DNA of 64,000 nucleotides from Epiperipatus broadwayi (GCA_028023455.1 JAQFVV010006306.1:2137001-2201000); one strand, 5' to 3'. Counted from the stretch's first letter, positions 1 to 11,958 are shown. The notes: generated by a model from the sequence alone, not told the origin. Made by a program: numbers and translations.

Positions 1-190
1 GCATGCATGTATATATATATTATTGTGGGAAAGTTACTGTTAGGTGAGTTTAATGAGTTTTAAATATTAACGTATTGCTTTTCAAGATGACGAAATATGC
101 TGTAAGCTGGCTATAGCAAAGGAAATTAAATTTGATATAGGCATTTTTAATTTTGTAGAATTATTCTAGTGGATTTTGTTTATATATATG

Positions 191-401
191 TTATATATAG
201 AGCTCACAAATAAGCTCTTAACAAGCTTTACAGAATGCTTGAATATCCTAGCACCTCACTGAGGAAGCCAGTAGCAGAAACCAGTCTAGGCCAGGAGATA
301 TTCTGCAAAGCTTGTTAAGAGCTTATTTGTGAGCTCTATATATAACATTTGTAATAAGCTTGTTAAATTAGGTCATGTGACATATGACTTGATTTTTGTA
401 A
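191..401 (+). repeat. Family B ribozyme repeat, short hairpin form
   Basis: The outer arms (199-240 and 296-336) are inverted copies of the family B end sequence, gagctcacaaataagctctt, and the loop is a hammerhead-like motif. The end ggtcatgtgacatatgactt is the family B tail. A possible target-site duplication, tatatatatg, occurs at 181-190 and 402-411, but in an AT-rich context this is weak. The usual internal body of family B is missing. Confidence 0.75.
241..303 (+). ncRNA. Family B hammerhead ribozyme (degenerate copy)
   Basis: The core reads CTGAGGA (fits CUGANGA), then AGCCAGTAGCA, then GAAACCAGTC with a GUC cleavage site. The upper helix I (GAATATCCT against AGGAGATATTC) is largely kept, but the lower helix has an A-C mismatch. 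The catalytic bases are present, but stem II closes with an A-A pair, so activity is doubtful. Confidence 0.6.
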
Positions 402-1529
402 TATATATATGAAAACAAAACAAGTTATAAATTTCACAACTTGCTCTTAGCTTGCATTTTATGATCACTAGATGGAGCTTTACCAATAGCTCCTAACACG
501 CTTTTGTTTACATAAACGCTGAGAGAGATAGAATTCAATATCTCTTTCGTTGTCTCCAACTGTTAGACCATGGTTTGAAGCTAGTTGACTCACCTCAGTA
601 AAGGGTATATATATATTATACTGGTCTAGACTTGATCTTAATGGAATAGATGGATAGAAATAAAATAGAATGCAAAGAATAACTTAATTCATCATGTTAT
701 TAAGAAGTGCTTTTTTCTCAGTTGAATTGATAAATGGATTATTTAAAAGTCCCAAATTGGGTGATTATGCAAATTCAAATATAATTTACTCAGTTAAGTG
801 TTCATTGATTATAATTCCCAATTGAGCACCATTAGATTCTTATGAAATAAAGAATAGGGTAACCAAGCAGTTATCCCCCATATTTATAAATAAATTCTAT
901 CTTTATCATAATTACCTGATTAACCATATAACAAATTAAAGAAAAAGAACTAAAAACTTTTTTTCTATAAATGGCATCACCTAAATAATCTATTTTCATA
1001 ATTCATTACATTTCTCCGGTTAAGGAGTCTAACCAAGGTCCTTTTTCTGTCCCTTGAAATCAAACGAGGACAAAGACCTCTGTGGGCTACATTTTAGCCA
1101 TTAGATATAAACATCAAATAATGTTTTGCAATAAGGTACATAAACAAATAGATTAATTATAAGAACAACAAGACATAATTCAAAATAATTATAAATTTAT
1201 AAAGTTTAATTTACTGTACAACTTAATTTCTTTCTTTTCTTCTTTTTTACCTAGAGGAAAATAAACTTTATTCATGAAAATAATCAAGTTTTTTTTTATA
1301 TATATTAAATGCTTTTATTTACCATGTAGTAAAAAATAATTGTTTTTCCAACCACAATTGGGATTTTTAGATAAAACTTAAAATAAAAGCATGTGGGGGT
1401 GGGGTGTCCAAAAATTTGTTAAGTCAATTCTTTGTTATAAAAAAATAGTGACTGGCTTAATTAATTTCTGGGTCATCCCCCCATGCTTTTATTTTAAATT
1501 AAATCTAACAACCCCAATTATGATTGAAA
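402..1529. other. AT-rich unique-looking sequence, nothing recognised
   Basis: No coding stretch, RNA gene or repeat similarity to the rest of the window was seen. It may be intronic or downstream of L2HGDH, depending on where the last exon lies. Confidence 0.5.
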
Positions 1530-1880
1530 AAACTATCATCATCATCATCATGATCATCATTTTCAACCATTATTGATCCACTTCAGGATGAAGGTCTCTC
1601 CAAATTCAATCCATCTTCTCAATCTCTAGTCTCTCTTCTTCACATTACTTCAGCACACTTTATTATTTCATCCATCCATCTCACATGTGGTCTTTTTCTA
1701 GGTCTTTTACATTCTCTTGGAATCCAGTTTAAAATTTCAACTGTCTATCTATTATTGTCTCTTCTAGCAATAAGACCAGTCCAACTCTACTTCAATCTCT
1801 TGATTCTTTCAATGATGTCAATAACATCTGTTTGTTCTTTCACCCATGTCTTTTGTTTTCAATCTCTTATCATTGCTAAC
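1530..1880 (-). mobile_element. RTE-like non-LTR retrotransposon 3' end, truncated
   Basis: This is the 3' end of the same element seen at 24012-24440 and 39563-41030, and in the opposite orientation at 54688-54940. It begins with a (cat)n-type 3' tail and then carries the degraded C-terminal coding region on the minus strand. Shared landmarks are gatgaaggtctct, catccatctcacatgtggtc and cttggaatccag. The microsatellite tail is typical of the RTE clade. It is 5' truncated and coding-dead. Confidence 0.75.
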
Positions 1881-3303
1881 AAGTATTAAACTTTATTGTA
1901 TTTTAAGTTGATTTGACACTTATAGTTGATATATATATATACCACTTGATATTTCTGCTATAAGTTTATATGTACACCCCTTATGTATATATCACATTTA
2001 GTATGTGTACATATATATATAATAAAGCATTAAGCAACTTACTTTTCTGATAAAAATTGTTTTATGTTTTTTGTTTTTATTCAAAAAAATTGCTTAATAA
2101 AACTATATTGTAAGCTAATTTTCTTTTTTTTTATCTTAAAATTGTCCACATTACTTAAAGCTTATTGAATTCTAAGAACAATTTTTAAATTTGATATCAA
2201 CATATTTAAAACTTTCTCCCCTCTTCCATATCTATAAAATTAGGTCACCTATCTAAAATATTATTCTGCTCTATCACTTTGGTAGATTTTCAAATATATA
2301 TAAATTTAAAAAATTATATTGAATTTAAATCTATTAAACCTCAATTTTAAAATATTATAACTTTAAATTGAAAGGAAAAATATCTATACTGCCTTCTTGT
2401 GAGTCTTACTTAAAACATATTAAAGTTCTAAAATCAATTTTTAAATTTGATATCAAAATATTCAACATTTTCCCCACTCTCTGTTCCATATCTAAGAAAC
2501 TAGATCATCTACCTAAAATTTTAGGGTCCCATATTGGTTAGCCTAGTATTTCTGACTTATGTACCAAATTTGAATCAAATCTATTGAATTTAAATCTATT
2601 AAACCTCAATTTTAATAAGTGATTATAAAAGTTTACAAACAAACATATTAACAAAGAACAGATATTCTAACTTATATAAAGCATTTAAAAACATTTTATG
2701 CATCATTTTTGTTTATTTATTTGGTATATATATATATAAATGTACATTTTGAAGTAGTGTAAGGCATTCAATTTTAACGTAATAAACAATCAAATTGCTT
2801 TATTGTTTAGGTGTTTATAGAAAGTTTGAGCACAGAAGTGACAGTAATGGGCATGATCCAAGTACTGCAAGCTTCTCACTGTAACATTCTACCACTGCAC
2901 CAAATCATGCAGAGATTTAATTTGACTGAAAATGCTGAAGACACAAAAGCATAATTAAAAAATAATTACCAAGCATAAATTTGACAGGAATAAATATTGA
3001 GCAAATTATATTTCGGAAAGAGGAACTTTAAGATATTCATACTTCAAAACTCTTCCCAATGTCATAAGAAGATAATTTAAAGATTCCAATCAAAAGATTG
3101 ATCCGTAGTGACTTAACTGAATGTCCTTCAATTCTACTACTGTAGTTTAGACTTGACAATTTATTAATAATATTGCTCATCACATGTGGTCACATCCATA
3201 AAAGTGAGTCACTGTCAAATTCTATTTAGGAAGGAAATAAGCACAGTGATTATGGGTATATGTCATTGAATTTGGCAAAAAAAAAATTAATCATAATATA
3301 TCC
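1881..3303. other. AT-rich sequence, nothing recognised
   Basis: No gene is seen. A short internal direct similarity (gaatttaaatctattaaacctcaatttta at about 2320 and 2585, with flanking similarity) suggests an old duplication of roughly 260 bp. Confidence 0.4.
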
Positions 3304-3465
3304 TTAGAAGTTGAACTCGCACCTTTAAATTCTTGAATATTGAATTTTAAGGCAAATGCTCTACCAACTGAGCTATTCTGTCAAAGGCAATAGCTCAGTT
3401 GGTAGAGCGTTTGTCTTAAAATTCGATATTCAAGAATCTAAAGATGTGAGTTCAACTTCATAATA
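3304..3465. repeat. Inverted pair of tRNA-derived SINE heads
   Basis: The plus-strand copy (about 3385-3463) starts atagctcagttggtagagc, a classic tRNA D-arm and A box, and ends with a B-box-like gagttcaact. A minus-strand copy (about 3306-3383) faces it head to head. The same pair lies at the centre of the palindrome at 36366-37010. The acceptor stem cannot be formed, so these are SINE heads and not functional tRNA genes. Confidence 0.75.
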
Positions 3466-4254
3466 TATCCATTTTATATTATAATTTTTAAATCATTGGA
3501 AGAGCTGCTTGCTAATGCATGTTGGTGAACAGCCCATCCATGTTTGTAATAATAGCAAATCATTATTACAATGTAAATCAAAATAACAAAAATGAGACAT
3601 TTTTATTTTTGCCAGATTATTTCTAGTTTTAGATATTACTGTTGGTAATGAAAATTTTTTATCAATACCATTTCAGGCAAAGGGAAGAAAACTTTTAATG
3701 GATTTTAGCTAGTAGTCATTATACTTCTAGTTGGCTTCTTTTTTTAACCATATGCTTTGAATTTAGCAAGAAAAAGAATTATACAACAGTAAGAAACTTC
3801 CAATTTTTTATAGGGATTCTACTTGATTTTTTAAATTTCTATATCTATTACTAAATGTATTCCTTTTTAATTATTTCTATAATTGATTTATTTTATATCA
3901 TATGTATTAGTTGCACAATTTTGATAACATTTTTAATTTAGTAAAATTAAGGACTATTATTTATTAAATAACTTTATTTGAAGCTAATTTACCAGTATTA
4001 GTTGTATACACTCTCACACATATTCTGTTACACATTTGTTTTTGTTTTTTTTAAATTTTATATTGATAAAAAATGAAATAATTTTGTGACTCTCTTTTAA
4101 TTTCTTCTCCATTAAATTTATTGTACTTTTACTTAAGTTATTAGTATTATTTTAAGTTGCTCATTTAACTAATTTTTGGATTTGAATTTTAGACATCTGA
4201 TTTATATCAACTGAATATATACTTACTTTAATTCACAATCTTTCACTGCTATTA
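3466..4254. other. AT-rich sequence, nothing recognised
   Basis: No coding or repeat signal was seen in this stretch. Confidence 0.4.
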
Positions 4255-4269
4255 GCAGATCAAAATCAA

Positions 4270-4702
4270 ACAAAACATCACATGATCATGTGATGTTTTG
4301 GTGATTTTATACCATTCTTGCCTATGGAATGATGGTGACTGTGGTTTTTGATAAACCAAGGATACCAAAATGCATAGATGCTAAACTGGGTTCAGGTCTA
4401 TATGAGTATACAGATGAATGAACGTGGACTGAAGACATTAATATTTTTTTATCTTGACATCCTAGCTTTATAGTTAATTAAATAGATAAAAGGTGGCTGC
4501 TGGAGGGTTGCATTAGATTCTAAGATCTAGGTGCAGTGCTCTCAGATCTAAAGCTCCTTACTTATAAAATCCACAAGCTAGAAACTAGTCTGGGGATATT
4601 GGATGAGTAGGCACTAGATGGGAATTTTATGCACAAGCTTTTCTGCATCCATTATTTAATAAGGCTTGCACCGGGTGGCACTACTGTATGGAATGTGCTA
4701 TG
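4270..4702 (+). repeat. Family A ribozyme retroposon, monomer with target-site duplication
   Basis: A near-full-length family A copy lies between 15-bp direct repeats matching at 14 positions (gcagatcaaaatcaa at 4255-4269, gcagatcaaaaccaa at 4703-4717). These are best read as a target-site duplication from a single insertion. At its start is a 26-bp perfect palindrome centred near 4287 (cacatgatcatgtg core). The hammerhead segment near 4550-4600 keeps GAAACTAGTCTGGGG, but CUGAUGA has decayed to CTTATAA, so the ribozyme is dead. Confidence 0.85.
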
Positions 4703-4717
4703 GCAGATCAAAACCAA

Positions 4718-6082
4718 TAGCTAAAAATTATTCTGTGAATCTGTTTGGGACTGCCATCTGAAATTCATTGAATGTTCATGCTTACATAATGCCTCAGGAC
4801 AAATAATATTAATTAAATTGTTTTTGTAATAGATATTAAACCATGTGATAATTTAAAAACAGAATAACACATAATAGAGATTTTTTTTATTTGCAATGTA
4901 TCAAAAATTAAGAAAGAATATATACTTAAGTATTTTTTTTATTTTAAAAAAAAAATGACAAAAAATTAATCAATAACTATACATTAAAAATTATTTATTA
5001 TATGGGCAGAATTGATTATTTTAACCTATTTTGGTTTAAACCATAGTTTAAATCATAGTTTAGATAAAATGGATATCTTTTTTTTTTACACTTTAATTTT
5101 CAAAATATCTGATTAATTGCATTTTAAAAAGTGACACTATTATTATCATTGTATCCAACCCTATTACTCCAACAACAATCACTGAACCATCAAACATCAC
5201 ATTGTGGGTGAACAATGACTGAAGATAGACCTTTTAATTTTAACAGTTTATGGCCAGTTGTTCACTATTAGACCAATATCTGATGGCTGCAACTTATTTT
5301 TAACAATTTTATTTCATAGTATAAAAATATCAGAAACATATCTTTCAATTAATTTAATAAATTCAAACAAAACTAAACTTTCCGAAAAGAACAGTTTTTT
5401 TGACCGATTATACTTCAAGCTTGTGACCACACCATCTGAACTGCATTTTGGTTTGATATTTAATTTTCCGATTTAATTGTGTGCTTCTACATGTAGACTA
5501 CCAATTTATCAACATAATTCCCCAAATCATTGGAAGACTCCTTCTGTAGGGCATAAGGGAATCTCTTTGATGATCTTTGTTTGAATGAGCTTTATTTGAA
5601 TGAGTGGAATAAATGCAATGAGGTGAGTAGAACAATAAGTCTTAAGTTGAGTTCTCTTTTAATGACATAATAAGTGACAGCAGAAAAGAATCCAGAGCTA
5701 AAATGCAGTGAAATGTAGGTATGAATTGGAAGGATAAAACACAGAATGAAAAATCATATAAAAAAAAGCCAACAATGATGATGAAGGTAAGGTATTAATT
5801 TTAATAATCGTTTTAGTCAGAATTTTCTGCTTCTTTTTAATAGGTTATCATCTGATGATTAATATAGTAGTATATCTGAAGAAATATAATATTCCAAAAT
5901 GTGAATGATAGATTTATATCTTTTCAGAAAAAATAATTTAAATATGTTATGTTAGTGTTATTCTGAATATGAGATATAAAGATATATACTACAGTCTCTC
6001 CAACCACAAGTATATGAGAAGGTTACTTTACATTTAGAAATATTACCAATTTCACCACTTCCTTTATTTGCTATAATATCTT
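4718..6082. other. AT-rich sequence, nothing recognised
   Basis: A short open stretch on the plus strand at 5258-5476 has no recognisable family motif and is likely chance. Confidence 0.4.
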
Positions 6083-6375
6083 ATATAAATGCAATTTATT
6101 AACTGTACTTTAAACAGTTTTTAGCAAGAACCTTTTATTGTACATATATGCACATACAATCTTATATTTCGACTGTCATGCAGTCTTCTTCAGAGTCACT
6201 TTTACTTTAATTTTTTAAAAATAAACCGTTTTTTATTTTTAAAAAATTAAAATAAAAGTGACTCTGAAGAAGACTGCATGACAGTCGAAATATAAGATTG
6301 TATATGCATATATGTACAATAAAAGATTTTCGTTAAAAAGTGTTTGAAGTACAGTGAATAAATTGTATTTATAAA
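6083..6375. repeat. Fold-back palindrome carrying two family F hammerhead-like cores
   Basis: Arms of about 145 bp (6083-6230 and about 6235-6375) are inverted copies of one sequence. Each arm has CTGAAGA, an extra A, a stem GACTG/CAGTC with a 5-nt loop, and GAAA (minus 6167-6193, plus 6264-6290). A single uninverted copy of the same tail lies at 62105-62230. Similar cores are known from the ends of Penelope-like elements. Confidence 0.75.
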
Positions 6376-7679
6376 AGTTACTTTACATTACTTTTCATTT
6401 TATGATTAGTGAACTAATACTCAGAGATTTTGCTTGATTATTCTGGAATATGGATTTTGTTTAAAAAACAAAAATAAAATTAAAGTACTGACAAAAGAAT
6501 AGATTCTATATAATTTTCAATTCTAGAAACTATCTTCACAATAAAAATATTCCCCACAGATAGAATTCCCATGAGAAATATTGTTCAATTCATAAAATAT
6601 GGTTTATATTTGTTTACGCTACTTTCAATTAACTAAACAATTTGCGAACAAGAAATCATTAAATATTAATAGTATCCTTCAAAATGGTGTAATGAGGTTA
6701 GTTGAAAATCCATATTAAGCAGTATTTTTGAGATATTTTTATATATCTAGAAGCAGCCATGGAATTCATCAAATTTAATAAATATGGAACCAAAAAAGCT
6801 TTCAGGGGTTAAATTTACACAAAATAAAAGGAATTAATAAAAAAAACAGTATCTTTTAAGTATGAACATATTGTAAAACTTCACAATGTAATGCAAATTT
6901 AAAAAAGGAACTAAAATTATGGATAAAATGAATGAGAATAATCACAGATTAGGTGCGACATATCATAGAAATTCTGAAATTACTGGAAAAATGAAATATG
7001 TAAGAAGTACCAACAAACTACTTAACATTTTTTCGTGCACAATTAAAGGTATGGTTGAAGATTCTGCAACACATATCTATCTGCAGTAGAATATTTGAAA
7101 AGAAATCATATGGCAGATAAAGAAGCCAAAATTCTCTTCCAATGACACAGAATACAGAGGATATTATTGTCCTTGAAAATAAAAAACTCATAAAAACATA
7201 ATCGAAAACTTTATTTTGCATATTTTTAACTCATTAAATCAAAAACTTTTGATATTTGGAACTAAAAAGAATGTATCACCTGGAGAAGTTTCAAGATCGG
7301 TATCGAATTAAAATATTTATCGCATCTAATTTATTTTGCCAGATGTAAACAAAACTGAAGACTTTTATATGGTGTCGGACTTCGCCAAATCATTTTCTGG
7401 ATAAAACTGAAGAAACAATGACTGCTTTGTCTCAAAAAATGTGACAAGTTTAACAACAAAGTAATCCAAAAAATATAACCGTTAATTTTAAAAAGCAATA
7501 ATAAATAATATTGCAATAGTTTACACACATGCGAAAGTTAAAGAATATTTATAAAAAAAGAAAAGCAATAATCAGATCATTCACAATAATATAATAGTGA
7601 CTCAAACTTTTTCTTATAAATATGAATGTTTTCTGCTCTAGCTTTTTACCATTCCTATACATAATAGTATTAATTTGAA
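6376..7679. other. AT-rich sequence, nothing recognised
   Basis: Two short minus-strand open stretches (7018-7221, 7331-7528) show no family motif and no splice context that supports them. Confidence 0.4.
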
Positions 7680-7691
7680 GATATTTATATT

Positions 7692-8374
7692 AAACCACTA
7701 AACGTCACATGATCACCATTCTTACACAGAGGCAAAGCTCTCCATACAATAGTGCCACCAAGTGCAAATCTTTGTAATCAATGGATGCAGGAAGGTATGT
7801 GTATGAAATCCCTATCTAATGCCTACTCATCCAATATCCTCAGACTAGTTTCTAGCTTGTGGCTTTCATCAGTGAGAAGCCGTGGATCTGAGAGCAATGT
7901 ATGTAGATCTTAGGATGTAATGCAACCCTCCAGCAGCCACTTTTTACCTTATTAGCTAACTATAAAGCTTTGAGTCGAAAATGAAAACACAATAATGTTT
8001 TCAATCCGAGCTCATTAACCTGTATAGTCACATAGATCTGAACTCAGTCTGGCATCCATACTATTTGGTGTCTTTGGTTCTTTAATAATCACAGTCACCA
8101 TAACTGTATTGGGCAGAATTGATATTAAACAACTATATACATGATCACTACTCTTTATGGTTACACAAGCTGTTTGCATTAAATCCTATGATCTAGTTGC
8201 AGTGCTCTCAGATCCAAGACTCCTCACTAATGAAAGCCTTAAGCTAGAAACTAGTCTTGGGATGTTGGATGAGTAGGCACTAAATAGAAATTTTATGCAC
8301 AAACCTTTCCGCATTCATTGATTATTCTGGATTTCACTGAGTGGCAATACTGTAGGAGAGTTTTGCTTCTGTGT
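7692..8374. repeat. Inverted pair of family A ribozyme repeats inserted as one unit
   Basis: A minus-strand copy (about 7692-8115) is followed by a plus-strand partial copy (about 8165-8374). The sequence gatatttata(tt) flanks the pair at 7680-7691 and 8375-8386. This suggests one target-site duplication for the whole inverted dimer, though the left repeat partly overlaps element-like sequence. Confidence 0.75.
7829..7887 (-). ncRNA. Family A hammerhead ribozyme, catalytic core intact
   Basis: On the minus strand: helix I 5' strand TTCTCA, then CTGATGA, stem II AGC-CACAA-GCT flanked by A on both sides, GAAA, stem III C-TA-G, the cleavage site GTC, and the helix I 3' strand TGAGGA. All six lower helix I pairs form. 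At position 1.3 this copy has A-U where most copies have G-U, a pair-preserving difference. The upper helix I is ATCCA against TTGGAT. The A-A apposition closing stem II departs from the usual G-C. Confidence 0.82.
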
Positions 8375-8386
8375 GATATTTATATT

Positions 8387-9032
8387 GAAAGACCAACCCA
8401 CATACCAAAAAGCTACTAAGATCTTATATCAATATTTGAAATATATTCTCAAAGGTTTAAAGAAATCTGTGCAAAACAAATAACACTGTGGAAGAAAAGG
8501 GTTCAAGTTTCATATCATTAATTAATTGTTTCCATTCCAATATTTGGTAAATCTTTCTCTCCTTAGTTCATTATTAAATTTTCTATATACTTTTTGCCTT
8601 TTCACATTATTGACATTCTTCCATCTTCTCTATAATTCCATTTTTCATAACATTCTCTCAGTCATTTAACATTCTTAATAAAATAGTTTCTATTGTATTT
8701 TTTGTTGGTTTTAATATTCTCTTTTTAATCCTAAACCAATGATTATTAGAATCATTCGTACATACTTCATTTTCATCAACCCTCTTTATTTTTCACACAC
8801 AAAACCTAATCTTCATTTTTCCATTCCTCTCAATTTATCCACATCACATCTCATATATCTTTTCTTTCTTCATCTTTTTAAAATTCAATTTTAATTTCAT
8901 CCACATCCATATTATGATTAGAGTTTATGCCAACATCAGACTGACATAAATATGTAATGCTACATAATATATTCATTGCAGTTCATTTCAAAAACACAAT
9001 ATTCTAAATATGCAAAGCAATCCTTAACTTAC
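8387..9032. other. Intron sequence, nothing recognised
   Basis: AT-rich intron downstream of the exon ending at 9033. I searched it for the expected next L2HGDH exon (GPAGVRAQ region) and did not find it. Confidence 0.4.
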
Positions 9033-9164
9033 CGCACGACATCGCTTGGCTTCAATTGAGGAACATACTTTTTTAATAACTTTACTTGACTTCGAATGTT
9101 AAAACTGTGATACAATTCGTTTAAACCAGGTCTGATGTTTTGGAATATAAATTTGTGAAAACCT
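9033..9164 (-). CDS. L2HGDH: L2HGDH internal exon (132 bp)
   Basis: The first base completes the split arginine codon, followed by GFHKFIFQNIRPGLNELYHS and a segment ending KLLKKYVPQLKPSDVVR. This aligns with the helical region before the conserved RGPAGVRAQ motif of the family (compare LQKFIPEI--D-LRG). Two AG dinucleotides lie at the acceptor; only the upstream one (before AGGTTTTC) keeps the frame. The donor is CG|GTAAGTT, again splitting an arginine codon. The following exon should start by completing arginine and encoding GPAG; I did not find it between 1 and 9030. Conservation is lower than in the neighbouring exons, as is normal for this part of the enzyme. Confidence 0.9.
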
Positions 9165-9520
9165 CTTATAAAAAATAATAATAATAAGTTTACAAAATTC
9201 AGTATAGACTTTTAAAGTATTCAAAAAAATTTATATAAAAAAATAATTAAAATTATTTTAATAAATCTATACATTTGATACAGTAAGTCACTTCAGTTTT
9301 TTTTTTTTAAATTTGTGTGTTTGCGCATGTGTAGGTGTAGGGGGTAATGTTATATTCAAACTTTCAATTGTTTTAGATTAGATAATATTATTTAAGTTAA
9401 TTACTTAATTCTAAAACAATTAACCAAAAATACTTATCAATAGCATCTACAAATTTAATTCAGCATCTTATAAAGTAATTTATTAACAATACAAAATACT
9501 ATAACATTTATATATACAAT

Positions 9521-9552
<32 letters not shown>

Positions 9553-9692
9553 TAAAGTCAAAATAAGAGTCATAGATCACATGACCCTATTCTCTTAAGC
9601 TTGTAATTTATAAACAATGAGGATTGCCAATTCCTCAACAAGCTTTGTGATAAATGCTTAGCCAGAGAAAGCATTTAAAATATCTCTGTCAG

Positions 9693-9765
9693 GACCCCCC
9701 TCCCCCAAACCCCTGACCATGGTTTCATGCTTTGGCACTCCTCAGAGAGGCGCCAGGGTAGGTTC
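9693..9765 (-). ncRNA. Family D hammerhead ribozyme, core intact
   Basis: Minus strand: CCTCT, CTGAGGA, stem II GTGC-CAAA-GCAT, GAAA, stem III CC-AT-GG, TC (GGUC cleavage site), AGGGG. The lower helix I CCTCT/AGGGG forms five pairs including one wobble. GAACC with GGTCC upstream and downstream can extend helix I. Every base required in the hammerhead core is present. Confidence 0.83.
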
Positions 9766-10101
9766 AGACACTAGATCTAAAAATAGCATCCCAAAGACAA
9801 GTTATCTATTGAGATGAAAATCTGAATTTTTCAGACACCTACATGTCTTCAAACCAGCTATCCAACTCAAATAGCTATATGGGGCTGATAGATCTTCAGC
9901 CATACCATATATTAGTAGTCTTAGCAATATAAAATTGCATAAGACTTATGGCAGAGACTATAAATAGGTCAAAATAAGTCATAGATCACATGACACTATA
10001 TCTTAAGCTTGTAAGTTATAAACAATGAGGATTGCCAATTCCTCTACAAGCATTGTGATGATAAATGCTTAGGCAAAGCCAGTACTTAAAATATCTGTCA
10101 G

Positions 10102-10171
10102 GAACCCCTCCCCAAACCCTGGCCATGGTTTCATGCTTCGGCACTCCTCAGAGAGGTGTCAGGGTAGGTTC
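10102..10171 (-). ncRNA. Family D hammerhead ribozyme, cleavage site mutated
   Basis: The second unit of the array keeps CTGAGGA, stem II and GAAA. The cleavage triplet reads GGCC in place of GGTC, losing the conserved U16.1. Self-cleavage is not expected. Confidence 0.75.
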
Positions 10172-10694
10172 AGACACTAGATCTAAAAATACCAATCCAA
10201 CGCCAAGCACTTATTTAAAAGTTATCTATTGAGTGAAAAATTGAAATTTTCAGACATCTTATGTCTTCAAACCCAGCTATCCAACTCAAATAGCTATATG
10301 GGGCTGATAGATCTTCAGCCATACCATATATTAGTAGTCTTAGCAATATAACATTGCATAAGACTTAAGGCAGAGACTATAAATAGTCAAAATAAGAGTC
10401 ATAGATCACATGACCCTTTTCTCTTAAGCTTGTAAGTTATAAACAATGAGGATTGCCAATTCCTCAACCAGCTTTGTGATAAATGCTTAGCCAGAGAAAG
10501 CATTTAAAATATCTCTGTCAGGACCCCCCCTCAAACTCCTGACCATGGTTTTGTAATAATCATTACATGTTTATCAAAAAGTTGATAATGTAAAAGTTAG
10601 GGATTGAGTAAATTGATGCTTGAAAATAAAAATTAGACAATTTGCTCTACATAAAAACTCTTCATGTAATAAAGATGTATATGAGAGATGAAGA

Positions 10695-10912
10695 CCTACC
10701 CATCCAACATCCCAGGAGCCTTGGATACAAGCCAGAAACTAGTCTGGGGATGTTGGATGAGTAGATACTAAATGGAGATTTTATGCACAAGCCTTCTGGC
10801 ATCCATTGATTACTCTGGCTTGCACTGAGTGGCAATACGTATAGAGTGTTTTGTATATTTTAATAACAGTTAAGAGCAAGCATAAAAAACAGTGATCATG
10901 TGATGTTTATTG
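10695..10912 (+). repeat. Family A fragment lacking the ribozyme 5' half
   Basis: It carries CCAGAAACTAGTCTGGGG and the downstream body to the tail (gatcatgtgatgttta). A deletion joins catcccaggagccttgga directly to the stem II 3' side, so CUGAUGA is missing. Confidence 0.75.
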
Positions 10913-11644
10913 ACATTTTATTATTATTATTTAAATATTATCCTGATTTGCTTTTCTTCCATCTCTTGATTTTAATTAATTGGATTAATACATTCATATG
11001 TGGGATCTCTAACCATGACTATATTCGAAGTTGAAATTATAGGCAATTAATAAATTGAACCAATTAATCTTTCTGGAGGATACATATTGTAGAAGGTCAT
11101 GATTAGTCTCCAAGATTTCCAGTAATGATTTAGGCATCTGTTACAATCATTGGGCTTTTTTCGTCAATTTGGCATAGTGGACCTTGGCGATGTTTTAAGT
11201 ATAGGTTTATGTAATTTGCCTTTCTTATCATGAGTAATTATTACTCCAATAACAATGGGTGATATATTACAGATCAATGTTTTTTCTATAAGTTGAAATG
11301 ATCTAATTCTAGTCCTTGAATTATATCTCTTTTTAACCCATTGAAATTCACACTGTCCGTTAATGATAATCTATATAAAAATGATGTTAATCAATTTTAT
11401 TATACATAAAGCTTTTGAAATAATTTATTAAATCTATAAATTTCCAAAAACCCTTACATGTGATGATCTTTTAAGGGTGAATTGCTGATATACTAATTAT
11501 GAATTCAAGAATATTAAATTTCTGTCTTTTCAAACTAAATTTCTTCTGAACATAATGTAATGCCCAATTTGATACACTTTTAAACAGCTTTTCCGTGACT
11601 TTCTTTAGGCTTTTTAAATATAGGGGATTTGAATTTAGACTTTC
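10913..11644. other. Intron sequence with one unrecognised open stretch
   Basis: On the minus strand about 11167-11370 is open for some 68 codons (contains KKGKLHKPILKTSPRSTMPN, then a stop). I do not recognise it, and this length is not remarkable by chance. Confidence 0.3.
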
Positions 11645-11958
11645 AAGCAACCTACAACTATCCACTCTATCTCATACTACTGATACACATGACCATACAT
11701 ATGTAGAAAAGATAAATAATCACCAATATACATATTTCGTGCTGAACTAGCACTCAGAAGTTGGTCCAGATTATCATCTCCCACACATATATATAATCAG
11801 TCCTCAGTTTATATTAAGATAGCAAATCTTTATACTTTAATGGACAGGCTTCAATCTACTCCAATCTCCAACTCTTCAGCCATCCATACCATTGAATATC
11901 TGATGATAGAATGCCCAAATCCCATGCTGATGCCAATATTGTTGTAATGTCCATGTTG
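11645..11958 (-). repeat. Family E ribozyme repeat, single copy
   Basis: Opposite-strand relative of the copies at 51640-52870, 54270-54600 and 62495-63215. Landmarks are the tRNA-B-box-like end near ctatctcatactactgatac and the body ccatccataccattgaa. Confidence 0.75.
11716..11778 (-). ncRNA. Family E hammerhead ribozyme, core mutated
   Basis: Minus strand: ACCAA, CTTCTGA (two changes from CUGAUGA), stem II GTGCT-AGTTC-AGCAC with five perfect pairs, GAAA, TATGTA, TA cleavage site, TTGGT, then GATTA pairing with upstream TAATC. Both helices are perfect but the core is broken, so it is a dead copy with informative stems. Confidence 0.75.

Larger units (their letters stand above)
9557..10544 (-). 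repeat. Family D ribozyme repeat array, about 2.4 head-to-tail monomers
   Basis: Unit starts (gtcaaaataagagtcatag-like) fall at 9557, 9968 and 10386, giving monomers of 411 and 418 bp. The third copy stops inside the ribozyme at 10544. Each full unit has one hammerhead on the minus strand and the tail motif atcacatgac. The body (gaaattttcagacat, tatgtcttcaaa, caactcaaatagctatatgg) is shared with families B and C. It sits inside an L2HGDH intron next to a CA/TA microsatellite. Confidence 0.88.

Noticed and set aside
3385-3463. Apparent tRNA gene (agctcagttggtagagc)
   Set aside because: The acceptor stem does not close, it is in an inverted SINE pair, and related copies diverge freely.
9033-9164. 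Possible bacterial origin of the L2HGDH-like exons
   Set aside because: Consensus GT-AG introns in consistent phases and animal-like sequence make a host eukaryotic gene clear.
11167-11370. Open stretch of about 68 codons on the minus strand
   Set aside because: No recognisable motif, no splice context; such lengths are expected by chance.
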